A DNA stretch of 64,000 bases from Sympetrum striolatum (lineage: Eukaryota > Arthropoda > Insecta > Odonata > Libellulidae), in assembly GCA_947579665.1 (NCBI GenBank), contig OX388352.1:37194216-37258215 (forward strand), read 5' to 3'. The translations under genes were made by a program, and so were the position numbers. This document shows positions 1-11,737 of the stretch, piece after piece (positions within the stretch are counted from its first letter, which is position 1; each line of letters begins with the position of its first letter). The notes under the pieces are model-generated. The model saw only the letters and a program-made list of their open reading frames with translations, did no database searches and had not been told where the DNA came from.

Positions 1-925
1 TAATCATTGAAGGAATCGGAATCAGGAATCATACATGTATTGGAAACTGTAGAAGTGTACGAAAATTATATTTTTATTATCCTGGGCTTTCATCTTTTAT
101 CCTAGAGTTTAAAATGGGTTATGAGACTTTATTTTATTTTTTATAGGGTTTATAAAATTTATTAATAATAGGGTTGAATGAGTTACCAGACATTATTTAA
201 AATTTGTACGAAAATTCTATTCTTACTATATTGGCCTTTCATATGGTAACACGTTTTTATATTGAGTTTATAATAAGTAACGTTGATTTTTAAAGTTTAA
301 TTCAAATGTTTACTGAATCTTAAACATTTTTACTGTTTAATGAGCTACATGATGTTATTTGCAATGTTAAAGAATAGGTTAGTCACACATTAATCTTTTA
401 ATACATATCGGAACTACCATATAAAATTCGTTAATAAAATTCCAAGAAAATTTTGAAAATCATAGAACAAACTGAATGCTAGAATGCTGATAACTCCCAA
501 AGAAGACTATTAAAAATAAATTCCAACCAATCAGGCTTGTAATTTAAATAGGAAAAAGTATGTAGATATTTTATGAAAAGGATTACATCTTCCATAATTT
601 AAGTTAATTGCATATTTTCTGCATCGTCATAAGAAAGGCCGCATCGAAATGAAATCTTTGGAGCTAAAACTGAATTTAAATTAGCTCATTCAAAACGAGA
701 GTAAGAAATTTGAATGTGTATGATGAGTAAAATATATTTAGATTAGTAATTTATAAGTCTACTATCTTAATCACAATCAGATTGATATAGCCATTGTTTA
801 CAAAAGGAGTTCAAGGTGTTTCAAATTTATATAAGGGTCAATTTTGGATAAATATCTAAGGAAGGTACAGCCGATGTAATGTACTAACCGTTTTTAGTTT
901 TATTGACCAAAACTGACACAACGGA
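1..925. other. Non-coding start of U1, AT-rich, nothing recognised
   Basis: AT-rich sequence with stop codons in all frames and no recognisable domain, RNA gene or transposon end. The equivalent stretches in U2 (14062-14990), U3 (28147-29080), U4 (40708-41620) and U5 (60629-61540) are colinear and show no sign of codon-level constraint. Confidence 0.6.
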
Positions 926-1069
926 GGCTCCCAGATTGTCATGTGGTCAGCGCGTTTGCCTTTGGTGAAAGCGGTCCCGGTTTCGAATCCCGGTGGGAGC
1001 CAATGTCCGAAATGACCTAAGCTGTCGAAGCACTTTTAACAATACCACTACCTCCACTGACACAACGGA
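912..1069 (+). mobile_element. tRNA-derived SINE with 14-bp target duplication (U1)
   Basis: The insert spans 926-1055 and is flanked by the 14-bp direct repeat ACTGACACAACGGA (912-925 and 1056-1069). The first 77 bases look like a tRNA: the 5' GGCTCCC can pair with the 3' GGGAGCC, and the T-arm region carries a B-box-like TTTCGAATCC. A short unique body and a degenerate ACTACC tail follow. The same insertion with the same flanks is in U5, while U2, U3 and U4 have the unoccupied target. Expected pol III A and B boxes are only approximate, so this is a SINE copy and not a tRNA gene. Confidence 0.88.
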
Positions 1070-2959
1070 ATACTTTGAATGCAGTCCGGAAAAAATGGAG
1101 ATCTATGGGTAAAATAATATTTAAATATCACCAGCACATTCTGTAAACAATCAAGGCACGGGGGAATAGTGCATGAAATGTGCGATACTTTGGTATTGCC
1201 CCATCAATGGTACTGTCTCAATATCTTGTGGAAATCAAACGTCACTTCGATTCCTCAGAAAAGAGATACTTAAATCTAATTGGCTGTAAACCAATTCCAC
1301 TTACACCTATCAGTTTTAAAATAATGGAGTCTATTTTAGCAAATATAATAATGTGCATTATTGTTATAACGGTCAATCAGCCTGAACCAGCATCGAATTT
1401 TTACAAACAAATCATTTTTGACCCATTTAGTTGTTTGAAAACGTAGTGAAAGTATTGGTGCTAGTCATCGCTACAGTTATTGTTATACAGTTGAACTGGT
1501 ATTAAAGGAATTAAAATCCTCGAGGTGAAATTAATATAACTGATTTCCTAGGGCAATTTAGTTTAAATCCTCTTATAGGAGCTTTAAAAACCATTTTATA
1601 TACATTCACATCATCCATATTATTTTAATTTAATGGTGTTTAAGTTATAGCCATGGCAGTTTCAATGTCTCAAGCTGGTAAAACGATTTAAATGCAGATT
1701 TAAAATCAGCTTTTATCCTAATCATAGCATTAGCTGTGATGTTTGAACTAATGAGGGAAGCCGTGATATTTCCTTTGGTTTAGTCTCTTTTCATCCGAAT
1801 CGATTATTTAAAATAAAATTTAAAACTTTTTGGCTGATAAAAGTAATTTTCATGATAATTTCCAATTCGCATAATGAATGGAATGATTCAGTGTTGAATC
1901 ATCTTCATATCAATCACATAATAATTTCAGCCTAAAGTGATCTTTATCCGATGAGCGATGTCACGAGAGGCAAGTCAATCATACCCAATCGAGAATACTT
2001 TAAGTGGGAACTTCTATTCAGCTAGACTAATACTTGCTTATAACCTAGATGATCACAGCTTTGTAGCTAGAATATATAATATTCAACTTCAGGAAATAGA
2101 TTGGCGCTAATGAAAGGGAAGATAATCATTTACTGTAGAATTAAATAGTTTTATTAAGAATAAATGAGTGATACCATCCGAGGCTTTTTCCAAATTTAAA
2201 TATATTTTTCTTTGTTGATGTTTTTATGGAAGTTGATATTATACAATAAGCGATTCTACATTCTTTCAGTGATATTATATATTACTATTTACTATTAACA
2301 TAACTGTGACTGACGGTTTTAGGGAGTGATGGAAGGAGAATTAACAGCTCGTTTGATGTTTTTTGGCTACAAATGTATTTATGTACTATGTAGGTTATTA
2401 CTATTTCCTACATATCATATAAATTATAGTGATAAATTCAATTTGTTCAATATCTTGAGTGGCACTTAAGTTATTGCCTTTCATTTACGAGGGCGAAATT
2501 CGCGGTGTCGAAGCAGCGGCTGCGAATAGCCTCCGTCGGAAAACAAAAAGTGTTGGAGGAAAGTTGTAGTGCGTAAGCGAGCATAAGAATTTTGCATTAA
2601 TTGTTAAAGGCAATGCAATTCTTACCAATATACATAATTCATCCTTTAATTTCACATTTAATCTATAGGATGAGATATCAGCATCTTTTGCTTTCAATTC
2701 AAAGAACATTATTGGCACTCGAGAGGAAATTCGATGAACATCATCGGCGCTTAAGAGGCTATTAGTCAATTAAATGCAAAGATAGCAACTGAGTTATACT
2801 AAATAATTACCGAAAGAACTTCATCCATGCATGACAAATTTCCTAAATTCCGTTTTAATGTCGAACGGAATAAAAAGTTTGGCTGATCCCTAGTCTGACC
2901 CCCTACCACACGCCGAAAGGCCGCGTGCAGGGTTCTTACATAGACACAAGAGGAAAACA
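1070..2959. other. Non-coding part of U1 up to the LINE relic
   Basis: No gene seen. The longest open stretch (1180-1446, 88 aa from a non-ATG start) has no recognised domain, is cut to 65 aa in U2-U4 by a small indel, and is probably chance. An inverted repeat with 8-bp arms (ATGATTCA at 1883-1890, TGAATCAT at 1895-1902) is kept in the other units with changes only in its loop. The junction 2880/2881 is a U1-specific deletion of about 720 bp; the deleted sequence is present at U2 16779-17500, U3 and U4 and also holds no recognisable gene. Confidence 0.55.
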
Positions 2960-3232
2960 AAACAGTGGATAATTCTGAGTAACCAATACTTTTCAAGATA
3001 TATAACCACGTCAACCTAATTGAAGGCTTTACTAAAGTGCAGTAGGATGAAGGCTGTTAATTTACTGTAATCCATCGATTTACGAATGTCATCAGTTATC
3101 TTAACTAAGGTTGCGGCGGTGCTATGCGACTTCTGGAAACCAGATTGTGAGCAGTCAAGAATCGAATTTTTATGTAGGTATTCAGTAATTTGATGACGTG
3201 CGAGTTTCTTGAGGATAAAACTGATGGGTTGA
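2960..3232 (-). pseudogene. Non-LTR retrotransposon RT relic, fingers to motif A (U1)
   Basis: Minus-strand relic of a CR1/Jockey-type LINE reverse transcriptase. Read with U3, where the frame is clearest, it gives the characteristic order of a non-LTR RT: a segment like LARHQITEYLHKNSILD, then SGFQKSHSTAA, then ITDDIRKS, then the motif A region LLHFSNAFN (LLHFSKAFN here). In active elements motif A reads LLDFSKAFD; the first catalytic aspartate is His in every unit, so the relic was already dead before the array formed. No endonuclease, palm YADD box or 3' end is seen next to it. Confidence 0.75.
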
Positions 3233-3632
3233 AATCATCACAATTCAATTTAGAATTTTTCCAAATTGGTATCATTACCGCATGTTTACATGGCTTTGGA
3301 AATTAAATGAACGCGAAATGACATTTTCGTTCCACTTTAATGCTAAAATTTTGCAAAGGATACCTTAGTTATCTTCTGAGTTGCAGGATTTCAAGTTTGC
3401 GGCATTAAATACGGAAACAATTCCATTCAGGCATAATTCCACTTTAATTATAAATTCATAAATCTACTCTCCGCTACACTTTTTCGTCGAGTATCGTCCT
3501 CGCCTTTCGTGTCGTTTACGCATAAGTAAGAGTGGAGGAACCAGTATAAATTTAGGTAATATGGTTTTACGTGCAATTTAAATATAGACAGTGATATATA
3601 GAAGAATGTATTAGTTTTTGCAATAATCTAAG

Positions 3633-4952
3633 TTAACCCTCCGTTACTTGCCCGTTTTTTGCTACATGGTTACTCGCGCGGAGTGTTCCTGATACCCCAT
3701 GGCGATCTTTTGCGTTACGTCTGTTTTAGGAATATTTCTCGTATATCTGTGAAACAAATTCATTTTGACAATATCTTTATTGTTTTATTAACTAATATTT
3801 TAAAATTTTTCTTTGTCAACTGTTTTAACAATTTATAGGCGCTAAGTCGTCGAAAATTTCCTATTCTTATGAATTACAAGCAAATATTGGGTTTAAATAC
3901 ATTATGATATTTAGAGTAATTTTAATAACAAATAATATTATTTTGATAACATAAGTTGATATCATGGTCTGATCAAACAGTTTTAACTGCTATCCTTGAT
4001 AAGATCCATTCCTAAAAAGCTAACAAAAATTAATGAATGACGGACGAAAAGGATTCACAGTGATTTATAAAATGATGAAATTATTTTAATGCATATTAAT
4101 TGATAATTTATTCTTAGTATCAGAATTATGTATGCATTTTTATTTTTATTCATGTACTGCCTCATTTCAAAAATGATTAAATACATTCAGGGAGAAAATT
4201 TCTGCTTTTAGGGTTCTTACGTTAGGGCGCGGTTCTTACACTTCGTTTACTATTGTTTCCCGAAAAAATATTCTTCATTTTCGTCAGAAAAATTAAATTA
4301 AGAATCACTGACTTCCTTTTTAGTATCAGTGTTATGCTTCGACGATTCAATTCATTTACCGTAGAAAACATCTTCAACGTCCAGAATCTCAACATCAGAC
4401 GACTGCTACAAAATATATAATCTTCTCTCGTTCGATCTTAAACTTGTTCGCCATTCTCATTAATAAAAACCAATTGAATTTTGAATTTATATTTAAAATA
4501 ATTATAAATGTTATAATACACAATTCACTAATAAATCATAAGGAAAAATAGAATACACCTTACAAAAATGTGAATTTTCGGTACCGTTGAATTCTTATAT
4601 AAAATGCGACAATCGATCGAATAAAATCTCTTTAATACTCAAAAATACTACAAAAATAATTAACTGAACCATTGAGCAAGCAATGCTCACACTTACACAA
4701 AAAGGGCTTCGTACACTCCTTAATATAAGAATTTTGTTAATCTACTTCGTCGCGCGATCGCACTCTTACTCAGATAAAATTCTTTAACTCTTGCAAAATA
4801 CTAGAAAATTGAAAATGATTAGGTAAACGTATAAAACATTCACCATTCCAACTTTTGAAAATGAAAAGTTATAATCGGCAACCCCAAAACATTTTTCCTT
4901 ATAAAAGATGCTGGTGTTCCCAGAATAACCCATGCGAGTAACGTAAGGTTAA
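3633..4952 (-). mobile_element. piggyBac-like relic bounded by TTAA (U1)
   Basis: Element 3637-4948 between TTAA at 3633-3636 and 4949-4952, the exact duplication made by piggyBac transposases. The left end starts CCCTCCGTTACTTGCC; the right end, read on the minus strand, starts CCTTACGTTACTCGC. A second GTTACTCGCGCGGAGTGTTCC word lies inside the left end, and a related word is at the right end. On the minus strand about 4250-4455 is an acidic broken frame (SSDVEILDVEDVFYGK, then SDENEEYFFGK), which fits the acidic N-terminus of piggyBac transposases. No DDD catalytic core fits in 1.3 kb, so this is a non-autonomous or internally deleted copy. Confidence 0.75.
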
Positions 4953-5084
4953 TAAATAGCTTAATTCAGCTCATACCTTTCAAATGACGTGGAGTACATA
5001 CTCATAATTGACCACTCCTGAGATCTCCACTTTAATGGGTTTCTAAAATCAAGACGAAAATACTGATTCTTCCTTAAACGCATT

Positions 5085-5363
5085 CTAAGTAATAATAGTA
5101 ACCAACGGGAGGATGATGACAAGAGTCACTATCTCGATCCGGTTTCTTGATTGAGGGAATTCCCCAACCAAATCAGAAGTTTTGGAATTCCATCCAATTA
5201 AAGCAACTCTACTTTTAATTCTACGCAAATATTTTCCACCATTAATACAGTGTAAAAGGTGACGCGAAGAATTTGACAGCCGGTAGAATGCACAGAAATT
5301 TAGAATCATATGTATTATTATGCATGTGCCATGTATATTAAGTCCGTATGTGCAGGGACGCAC
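5085..5363 (-). other. 92-aa open frame repeated in U1-U4, probably non-coding
   Basis: A minus-strand open frame of 92 codons is kept at 5085-5363, 19148-19426, 33672-33950 and 46338-46616. It has a hydrophobic C-terminus (VTLVIILPLVTIIT) and no family I recognise. The few differences among copies mostly change the amino acid (Pro/Leu, Thr/Ser, Trp/Arg, Arg/Leu), which is what neutral drift of a chance frame would give. Listed only because it stays open in all four units. Confidence 0.2.
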
Positions 5364-5454
5364 GTTTGCTGGGCTGGGAAGTATTTATGGCACTTATGAA
5401 GAAGGCAAATGTAATGTCCTCTAAGGATTTTTAGGTGTGTCCAAAGGATGGAAC

Positions 5455-5535
5455 ACTTGGGATGGTGGGAGCCAATGTGCGAAATGACCTTAACTGTCGA
5501 AGCACTTTTAACAATACTACTACTACTTGGGATGG
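5455..5535 (+). mobile_element. 5'-truncated SINE with 11-bp target duplication (U1)
   Basis: A 59-bp insert (5466-5524) matching only the 3' part of the SINE (from TGGGAGCCAATGTGCG to the ACTACTACT tail), flanked by ACTTGGGATGG at 5455-5465 and 5525-5535. U4 has the uninterrupted target around 46708-46722. This is the signature of an incompletely reverse-transcribed insertion. Confidence 0.85.
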
Positions 5536-5660
5536 GTCGCAGGGGTCCTGACTACGACTGGAAACGCGGCCATGGGAGAATACCACTTTTAGGGAGTAAC
5601 TTCGTTTTAATATATAAACCCTCTGCAAATGTAGGCAGGGGCAGACGATTCTTAAGAGCC

Positions 5661-5815
5661 GAACGAACAATCATTTACAGATTTTCTTTTGCAGAGGTTA
5701 ACTACTGAACACTTTTCTACATTTAGCTGTAATTGCCAATCATCGCACCATTTCATAATTCTATTTAAGTCGTTCGAAAGGGTTAATTGATCATCTCAAC
5801 TCTCTACTTCCCTGT
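5661..5815 (-). pseudogene. Second LINE relic, RT thumb only (U1)
   Basis: Minus-strand stretch with LSNDLNRIMKW and WCDDWQ followed by LNVEKC, the block of CR1/Jockey-type LINEs just after the RT palm. The downstream two-thirds of the relic, kept in U3 and U4, is deleted at about 5660 in this unit. It is separate from the relic at 2960-3232: on the minus strand the thumb lies upstream of the fingers, the wrong order for one element. Confidence 0.72.
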
Positions 5816-6239
5816 AAATGACCTATCATTTAGTCTAGACATACCTTCCTTGCTCGTGAATCCTATTGTCTCTTACACTTTTCTCCACTGCACTGTAATG
5901 AATTCCAGGACTCTTCAAGACGAAGGGTACGTCAGGGGATTGGGCGAGGGTCCACAAAGTCAGCTCTTCTGCCAGGACATTCACACCCTGAATTCAAGCC
6001 ACTTACTCCGAACACGAGGACCTCAGTTTTACGTAATTCAAACGGACAGTTACATATCGATGCCAAACTACTCCCACACCACATCCTAGACATTTAGGTT
6101 CTCACGAGAACGCAGAATAACCTCGTAAGCACACTAAGAGGAATCTTTGGCCCCAACTTAGAAAACCATCCGCAGCTGAGAGTAAAATTGTGACCCTGTC
6201 CTCCGCACTTATTGCATCGGTGACGTACGATCCGCTACT

Positions 6240-6620
6240 ACCGCGCTCTGAATGAATTCAAGATGGAATAGTGGAGTTACTTCCCTCCCCCGCCGATTTC
6301 ACAAGCAATGGCGCCGCTACGCGCTTGACGTCAGAGCGAACTCCCTATCTGCGCAAGGGGGGGTTTCGGTTAGGCGCCGACACTTCGGAGGGCGGTGGCG
6401 GAGAAGGATATTGCGGAACGAACGTACTAAGCGGCAACTCGATGTGCCGAGAACCTATGCGGTCGGATCAAACTCCCAAGCGCCATTGCTGTTCAAATGC
6501 ACGAAGATATGATTCTGCGATGATAGCGTCCATTGCTTGAGATTCGCGTAAGGACTGATATCTTAATACTCCGAGAACGGACCTCTATGTCGTCACGCCG
6601 TGTGCGGACCTGGGTCACAA
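6240..6620. other. CpG-rich block (U1)
   Basis: A GC- and CpG-rich island of about 380 bp in an otherwise AT-rich monomer. It contains GGCGCCGCTACGCG, a perfect CRE-type palindrome TGACGTCA (6326-6333) and a GGGGGGG run. Two overlapping frames of 86 and 89 codons are open but read as low-complexity Arg/Gly-rich products of the GC bias. Equivalents are 20300-20690 (U2), 36400-36790 (U3) and, split by Harbinger, 48975-49096 plus 52956-53270 (U4). Promoter-like in composition; no transcript evidence can be read here. Confidence 0.5.
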
Positions 6621-7650
6621 AGACCCGGTCTTTTAAAATCGATTTCTCGTAGTAATATTACTTCCCAAAGAAGAAATGAATGAATATTGAATAAGGATTT
6701 TAATTTATAGAAAAATTGGTGTCTCGAATTACATAATAATTATGGCCACAAACAAGGCAAATATATTATACCCCAATAAGGTTCGGGAGGAAAACGACTA
6801 TGTGAACATGAGTAGAGATGCAACGAGCAAACTCACAATCAAAGCATAAAGCATAGACTAAGAGAACAGCTATATTGTATTACAGTGGAAAGGTAAACTA
6901 GCTGACATTTTCTGTACTTAGAATTACTCCATTATAAGATCGATAAAAGTTAGACGACTCAGCGATATAAAGTCCGGTGATTCCTGTAATTTTAATTCAG
7001 GAATATTTTTGCTAAAGATTTTAAATTCTAAAAACGATTTAATAGGAAAGTTTCAATTAAGGAAATGCATTTCCGAGGTCTCCAGAGACCCGAGGTCCGT
7101 ACTCCAAGAGTTGATAACCGATAAAAACTATTCGAAAAATCAATCACACAGATGTCGTCGTCGATTTTGTCGATTTAATTACCCCGGTAAGCGGCAACCA
7201 CGAGTTCCGAGAGAAAATTAGTAAGCGTTGTGAGGATAGCTACTTTTAGTCGTTCATCCTTCAGAGAATTAAAAACTAAATAGTTATTGAAGGCAGAGAT
7301 TAAGGCGTTTTACACCCCTTGACACTCAGTACTAATGACTTGCAGGGCACAGTTATAACATACGAAAAAACAGAATAGGATGCCATTTATTTCAATAATA
7401 TTTTTATATTGCTTATACCCCTCTTTGTACAGCACCTTCGTCAATTCTTCAAGACATATTGAGATACTACAAAAGTAAATGTAAACATTTATCTTGTGGT
7501 ATTTTAATCATTACGTTGTTTATATATTGAGTTGTATATTTGAGAGGTAAATTAATTGCATTATGAGAAGGTACTGTAAAATTATTTCGTCAAAAATAAA
7601 GTGCGACAACCATATATGGTAATATGCGTAGCTGTTATAACGTAAGAGTT
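6621..7650. other. Non-coding stretch between CpG block and TTTTGT tract (U1)
   Basis: No gene, RNA gene or transposon end recognised. The stretch is AT-rich and colinear in U2 (20690-21710) and U4 (53312-54200); U3 is interrupted by its large deletion at about 37550. Confidence 0.5.
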
Positions 7651-7770
7651 TGGTTTTGTCTATGTTTTGTTCTCTTCTGTTTTATTTTGTTCTGTTTTGT
7701 CTTTGCAATGTTTGGTCTATGCTATATTTTGTTATTGCTCTGTTTTGTATTGTTCAGTCGTTCTCTTAGG
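7650..7770 (+). repeat. TTTTGT-rich degenerate microsatellite (U1)
   Basis: Imperfect array of TTTTGT, TGTTC and TCTGT words. Its length and content differ between units (21712-21830 in U2, 54205-54310 in U4), as expected of slippage. Open frames across it are low-complexity artefacts. Confidence 0.7.
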
Positions 7771-8045
7771 TTGTGGCTGGGCACAAGTAATCGAGTATGA
7801 TGCGCACCTGCACGGCGACAGGTTTATTGGGTTCAACGCTAGTGCGTCCTAGTCGTCGATATTGGCCGGATTTACCCATATGCGGGGATCTTTCTCCATC
7901 TGGATAATCCCCCATTTTATTGAGCCTTAACTTCCATAAGTATCAATCCTTGAAATATACAGGAGCAATTATTTAAGATTTTTATAAAGGTCCTAATCTT
8001 CTTTTTCGGTTTTTCTTAATATAAAACTCTCCGGTTTTGAATACT

Positions 8046-8205
8046 TAATAGTATTTTAGTGCTCCCGGATAGTCATGTGGACAGCGCGTTTGCCTTCGGT
8101 AAAAGCGGTCCCGGGTTCGATTCCCGGTGGGTGCCAATGTGCGAAATAACCTAAGCTGTCGAAGCACTTTTAATAATACTACTACTACTATATAATAGTA
8201 TTTTA
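8046..8205 (+). mobile_element. Full-length tRNA-derived SINE (U1)
   Basis: Insert 8059-8192 (134 bp) flanked by the 13-bp repeat TAATAGTATTTTA at 8046-8058 and 8193-8205. tRNA-like head with B box GGTTCGATTCC, short body, ACTACTACTA tail. The U1 copy has mutated in both acceptor strands (GTGCTCCC and GGGTGCC), breaking the stem. The 60-aa minus-strand open frame over it is only the shadow of the tRNA-like part. Confidence 0.88.
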
Positions 8206-8390
8206 ATCGTAGCCATATATTTTTCAAGACTTAAGGAGTCATTGGAAATCAAATTGGAAATCAAACTAAACAGTATTAGGGTCAAAAGCAAGAAGTACGT
8301 TCACACAAAGACTAGAAAAATCTTACAATAATGGAAACCAGTTGTGTTTTTTTTATTTTTCCTAAACAACATACAAAATATGCCACTGCT

Positions 8391-8580
8391 GCAAAGCTAT
8401 CCTGTCGCAATAGACTTCACCTCATAACTTTTCGGTCTACGGTTCTTGATCCGCTGGATTTGTATTAGGCGATGCTGAGTAATGAAGAGGTACTCAGTTG
8501 AAAGTCACTGTTGCCAAGCCTAAGAGGGCGCGTATTTGACGTCGCCCCGCCTACTGAATACAGCGCCAAATTTAAACTCG
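8391..8580 (+). repeat. Left arm of inverted pair (U1)
   Basis: About 190 bp that recurs, inverted and at roughly 75-80% identity by eye, at 13611-13792. Shared words include CTATCCTGTC, GTTGCCAA, CCTAAGAGGGCG and GTCGCCCCGCCTACTGAATA then CAGCGCCAAATTT. Also at 22455-22642 (U2) and 54937-55125 (U4); absent from U3. Confidence 0.75.
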
Positions 8581-8766
8581 TTGCTGTATATGTTGTGCAT
8601 TATCGTATTGTGATGCTCCTGGAGTTAATTTTTTGAAAAATATAGAGTGAATACACAATTTTCAAGGTATATTTTTATTTTCAAATATATTTATCAAATT
8701 ATAAGGAAAGTCGTATCTACATCAACCAAATAAAGAAATGTTCGTTAAGTAATGTTTTATTATTTA

Positions 8767-10268
8767 CTAGCTGAAATGCCCGTTGATTCTCAACGGGGAA
8801 ATTTAAATTGATAAATACTATTGTTACAGTCTTGGTCGTAACACAAACATCACTTGTAATTAAGTCTGCAATGTCACCTAAATATTCAATCTCATATCCT
8901 TTGAATTACACTTTCTTCGAAAAGATAAAAATCATTAAAGATTATAAAAAATATATTCGAAGATCACATTAGGATAAGCAACACCACCATTTAGGAGACA
9001 TTTTTAGAAAGTAAAATTTGGTTCTTGGAAACGATGATTAAACACAAATAACAGAAATATATTGTATATCACTCTAAAACCACCGATGAATATTCTTTGT
9101 AGAAAGTAATTGTATTATGTAGCTGACTTGTATCCCAATACTAAAATGCGTAACATAAACATGAAGCTCATCAAATAACACAAATGCAATCACAAAGTCA
9201 ACACAGAAACAAAGATTAAATACCGATGTCAGAAACATAGTAAATTTATAAGAATTGGAAGCACTTAAGAAACAACAATTAACAATTCTTTAACAAAACA
9301 TAAACTTGCTTTACCTTTTCGATCAAGAGATACGATATTGGAGACATTATTATTATAGTTTTACAAATCACCGTTTACCTCCAAGATTGAATCTGAAAAA
9401 TCTTTACTATATTCATTTCATCCATTATCGATGTAAATTGATAAGTTGTAATACTTAATGCGGAAGTTTACATTAAAAAAATCCGAAACTTAACTGGTTA
9501 TTTATACGCATTTATTTGTATTAATCGAGAGAAAGAAATTTCATCTAACAAACTAATATAAACCCATTTATCCCACGAAATAGTCATTAAACAATTAAAT
9601 TTATACATATAAAACTTGGTTGCTACAGACACTTCTATAATATTTAAAATCTTTCTTAAATACTGGTAATCGTATGTTTTTACGCTCGATTCCTCACAGT
9701 ATATAGCTGCAATTACTAATATCTCCTTAAATTTCTCCCTCTTCATATAATCTATCACTTATTCTTAAAATTAATTTGAAGTAGGAATATTTTCTTAATG
9801 TGTTTTTACGGATATATACATGAGCTAGGGACTCAACAATCGCCTTGATCGTCAGGGGGATGGATTGTTTACGACCTCAAAATTTCGATTAAAAATTAAC
9901 GTACTTCATCAAAATGTGCGCAATTTTGACTCGAAAACTCACTCACTATTCAACGACTTAATTATGAATCCTTATTTTATTTTATTTCTTTTACTGCTTT
10001 ATTCAACTTTCTAGGACCATAATTTCTAATTTAATTTTGCAAAAGAAATGAACCCTGTAACGAAATAAATGACCTTTACGTGTATTTCTTATGGTAATGT
10101 TTTGGCCCGTCTGGGTTCGAACCGTGGACTTTAGGGAAATAAAAATTAGCCTATACTCTGAGTGGGGTGGACTTTTAATTATATAGAAAATTTCAAAGTT
10201 TTGCAACTCTCGGTTCTCAAGCATTTAGGGAACATACATACACACACACACCCACACTCTATTTTATA
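8767..10268 (-). mobile_element. Hairpin-ended element A, Helitron-like terminus (U1)
   Basis: Read on the minus strand it ends with an 8-bp hairpin (CCCGTTGA/TCAACGGG, loop of 3; 8779-8786 and 8790-8797 on +), 8 bases, then CTAG followed by T. That is the layout of a Helitron 3' end. The other end is a CA-rich stretch then CACACTCTATTTTATA. A conventional Helitron 5' TC is not evident, so the class is uncertain. An 86-aa minus frame (9498-9758) is kept in U2 and partly in U4 but is unrecognised. Copies: 22832-24333 (U2), 55313-56819 (U4). Confidence 0.45.
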
Positions 10269-11093
10269 CTAGCAGAAGTACCCGTTGATTCTCAACGGGG
10301 ATATTTAATTTCATAAATATCATTGTAATATCCTTGATCATAACAAATGCTTCATAATTGTTGGTAAATAGCGAATACTAGACTTTCCAAACCAATATAT
10401 CAAGAAATGTAAGTTATAATTAAGTCTACAAAGCCGTTCCAACTCAATATTCATTCTCATATACTTTGAATGAAAAATTTCTTCAACTGAGAATATAAAA
10501 GTATACTCTAAGATCACATTAGGATAAGCAGTACCACGTTTAATGTAACATTTTCATACAGTTACAAGGGGACAACTGATTCAAACATTTAGCATAAATT
10601 GCAGAAATAAATTATATATCACTCGAAATAGAAAGAAATAAATTATATATTATATACCCGTTGAATCTCAACAGGAGAAGGAAGTACTCTTAAATACAAA
10701 CACTAATACAAAAGCTCCAAACGATAAACCAAATACTAATTACCAACTACTTCAAACTGTCCACTATAAGTAAATGAAATCGTGTGAATGTGTGTATGCA
10801 TGCATGTAAATGACCATCATATAATAACCATGCCTCAGTTTAAAAATCCGGCAGCGAAGCATACGTAGCAAAAGAAGTGGGTTCACTCTGTGGGGCAAAG
10901 TACCAAGTGAGACCACCTGACCCAAAAAAAAACCTAATAAACAAATGCTTCAAAGTGTCAGTCTATAAGTGAATGAGACCGTGTGAATGTGTGTATATAT
11001 GTATGAAAATAACCAAGAATTTCTTAGAGTAACCCCGCCTTGGATTAAAAATGCAACAGTGATGCATGCGAAACAAAAGAAAAGGGGTATCCA

Positions 11094-11215
11094 TCATATA
11101 TAATTCCTTCTCCGGATTAATTCATATCTATTATATTTAGACGCTTCTCCGGATTCATTCATGTATCTATTATATATAATTCCTTCTCCGAATTCATTCA
11201 TATAGATAGATAGGA
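11094..11215 (+). repeat. About 37-bp minisatellite with CTTCTCCGGATTCATTCAT core (U1)
   Basis: About three imperfect tandem copies of a unit with the core CTTCTCCGGATT.ATTCAT followed by an AT-rich spacer. Inside element B. The U4 copy (57655-57780) has an altered first repeat. Confidence 0.65.
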
Positions 11216-11737
11216 TACCAATTCACAGGCTAAACCAAAGGTGTCATTTACTTGAAATTACTTCCCGAGAAGATTGCATCGAAATTCAATCCATAGTTCA
11301 CAGTCAATATCATCTCCCACTTTTACTGACAGGCTACGATATGCCTGGTTCACCTCAAAATTAACAGACAACCAAAACATTTTTAGGAATGTTAACTAAG
11401 TTTGCTTTTCAATAAAACTGCTCAAAACTCCTTGTATATGTCAGCAGCCATCATTTATTTGTTGCTCAAATTACCGAAATATCTTTTGCTTCGAATGCTT
11501 TTATGATAATTATCATTTGGGTGCTTGCGAATAATTAAAAATTCGGATTATGAATTAATATAAGTACAAATATAATTTCTATTCTTCGTGACTTCATTAT
11601 TCTCCCATACACAATATATCCGATCATGCACATTCTTACAATGTATGATGATATTTGCACGATTATCAGTATAATATTAAATTAATTACAAAATAAAAAG
11701 AATATAAAACGAAATTAGTGAAAATAAAAAGGAAAAA

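Noticed and set aside
1180..1446. 88-aa frame shared by U1 and U5
   Set aside because: No ATG start, no recognised domain, and a small indel shortens it to 65 aa in the middle units.
5085..5363. 92-aa minus-strand frame open in four units, with a hydrophobic tail
   Set aside because: The differences between units mostly change amino acids, no domain is recognised and no splice or promoter context is visible. The units are too similar for openness alone to prove coding.
2960..5815. A single LINE covering both RT relics
   Set aside because: Both are minus-strand, yet the thumb part lies upstream of the fingers part, with a piggyBac-like element between; they are two separate insertions.
6252..6540. 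Two overlapping 86- and 89-aa Arg/Gly-rich proteins
   Set aside because: They overlap in different frames on the same strand in a GC-rich block where stop codons are rare; composition explains the openness.
8779..8797. Hammerhead-type ribozyme at the hairpin of element A
   Set aside because: The CTGATGAG and GAAA core words are not in the right places; it is a plain stem-loop.
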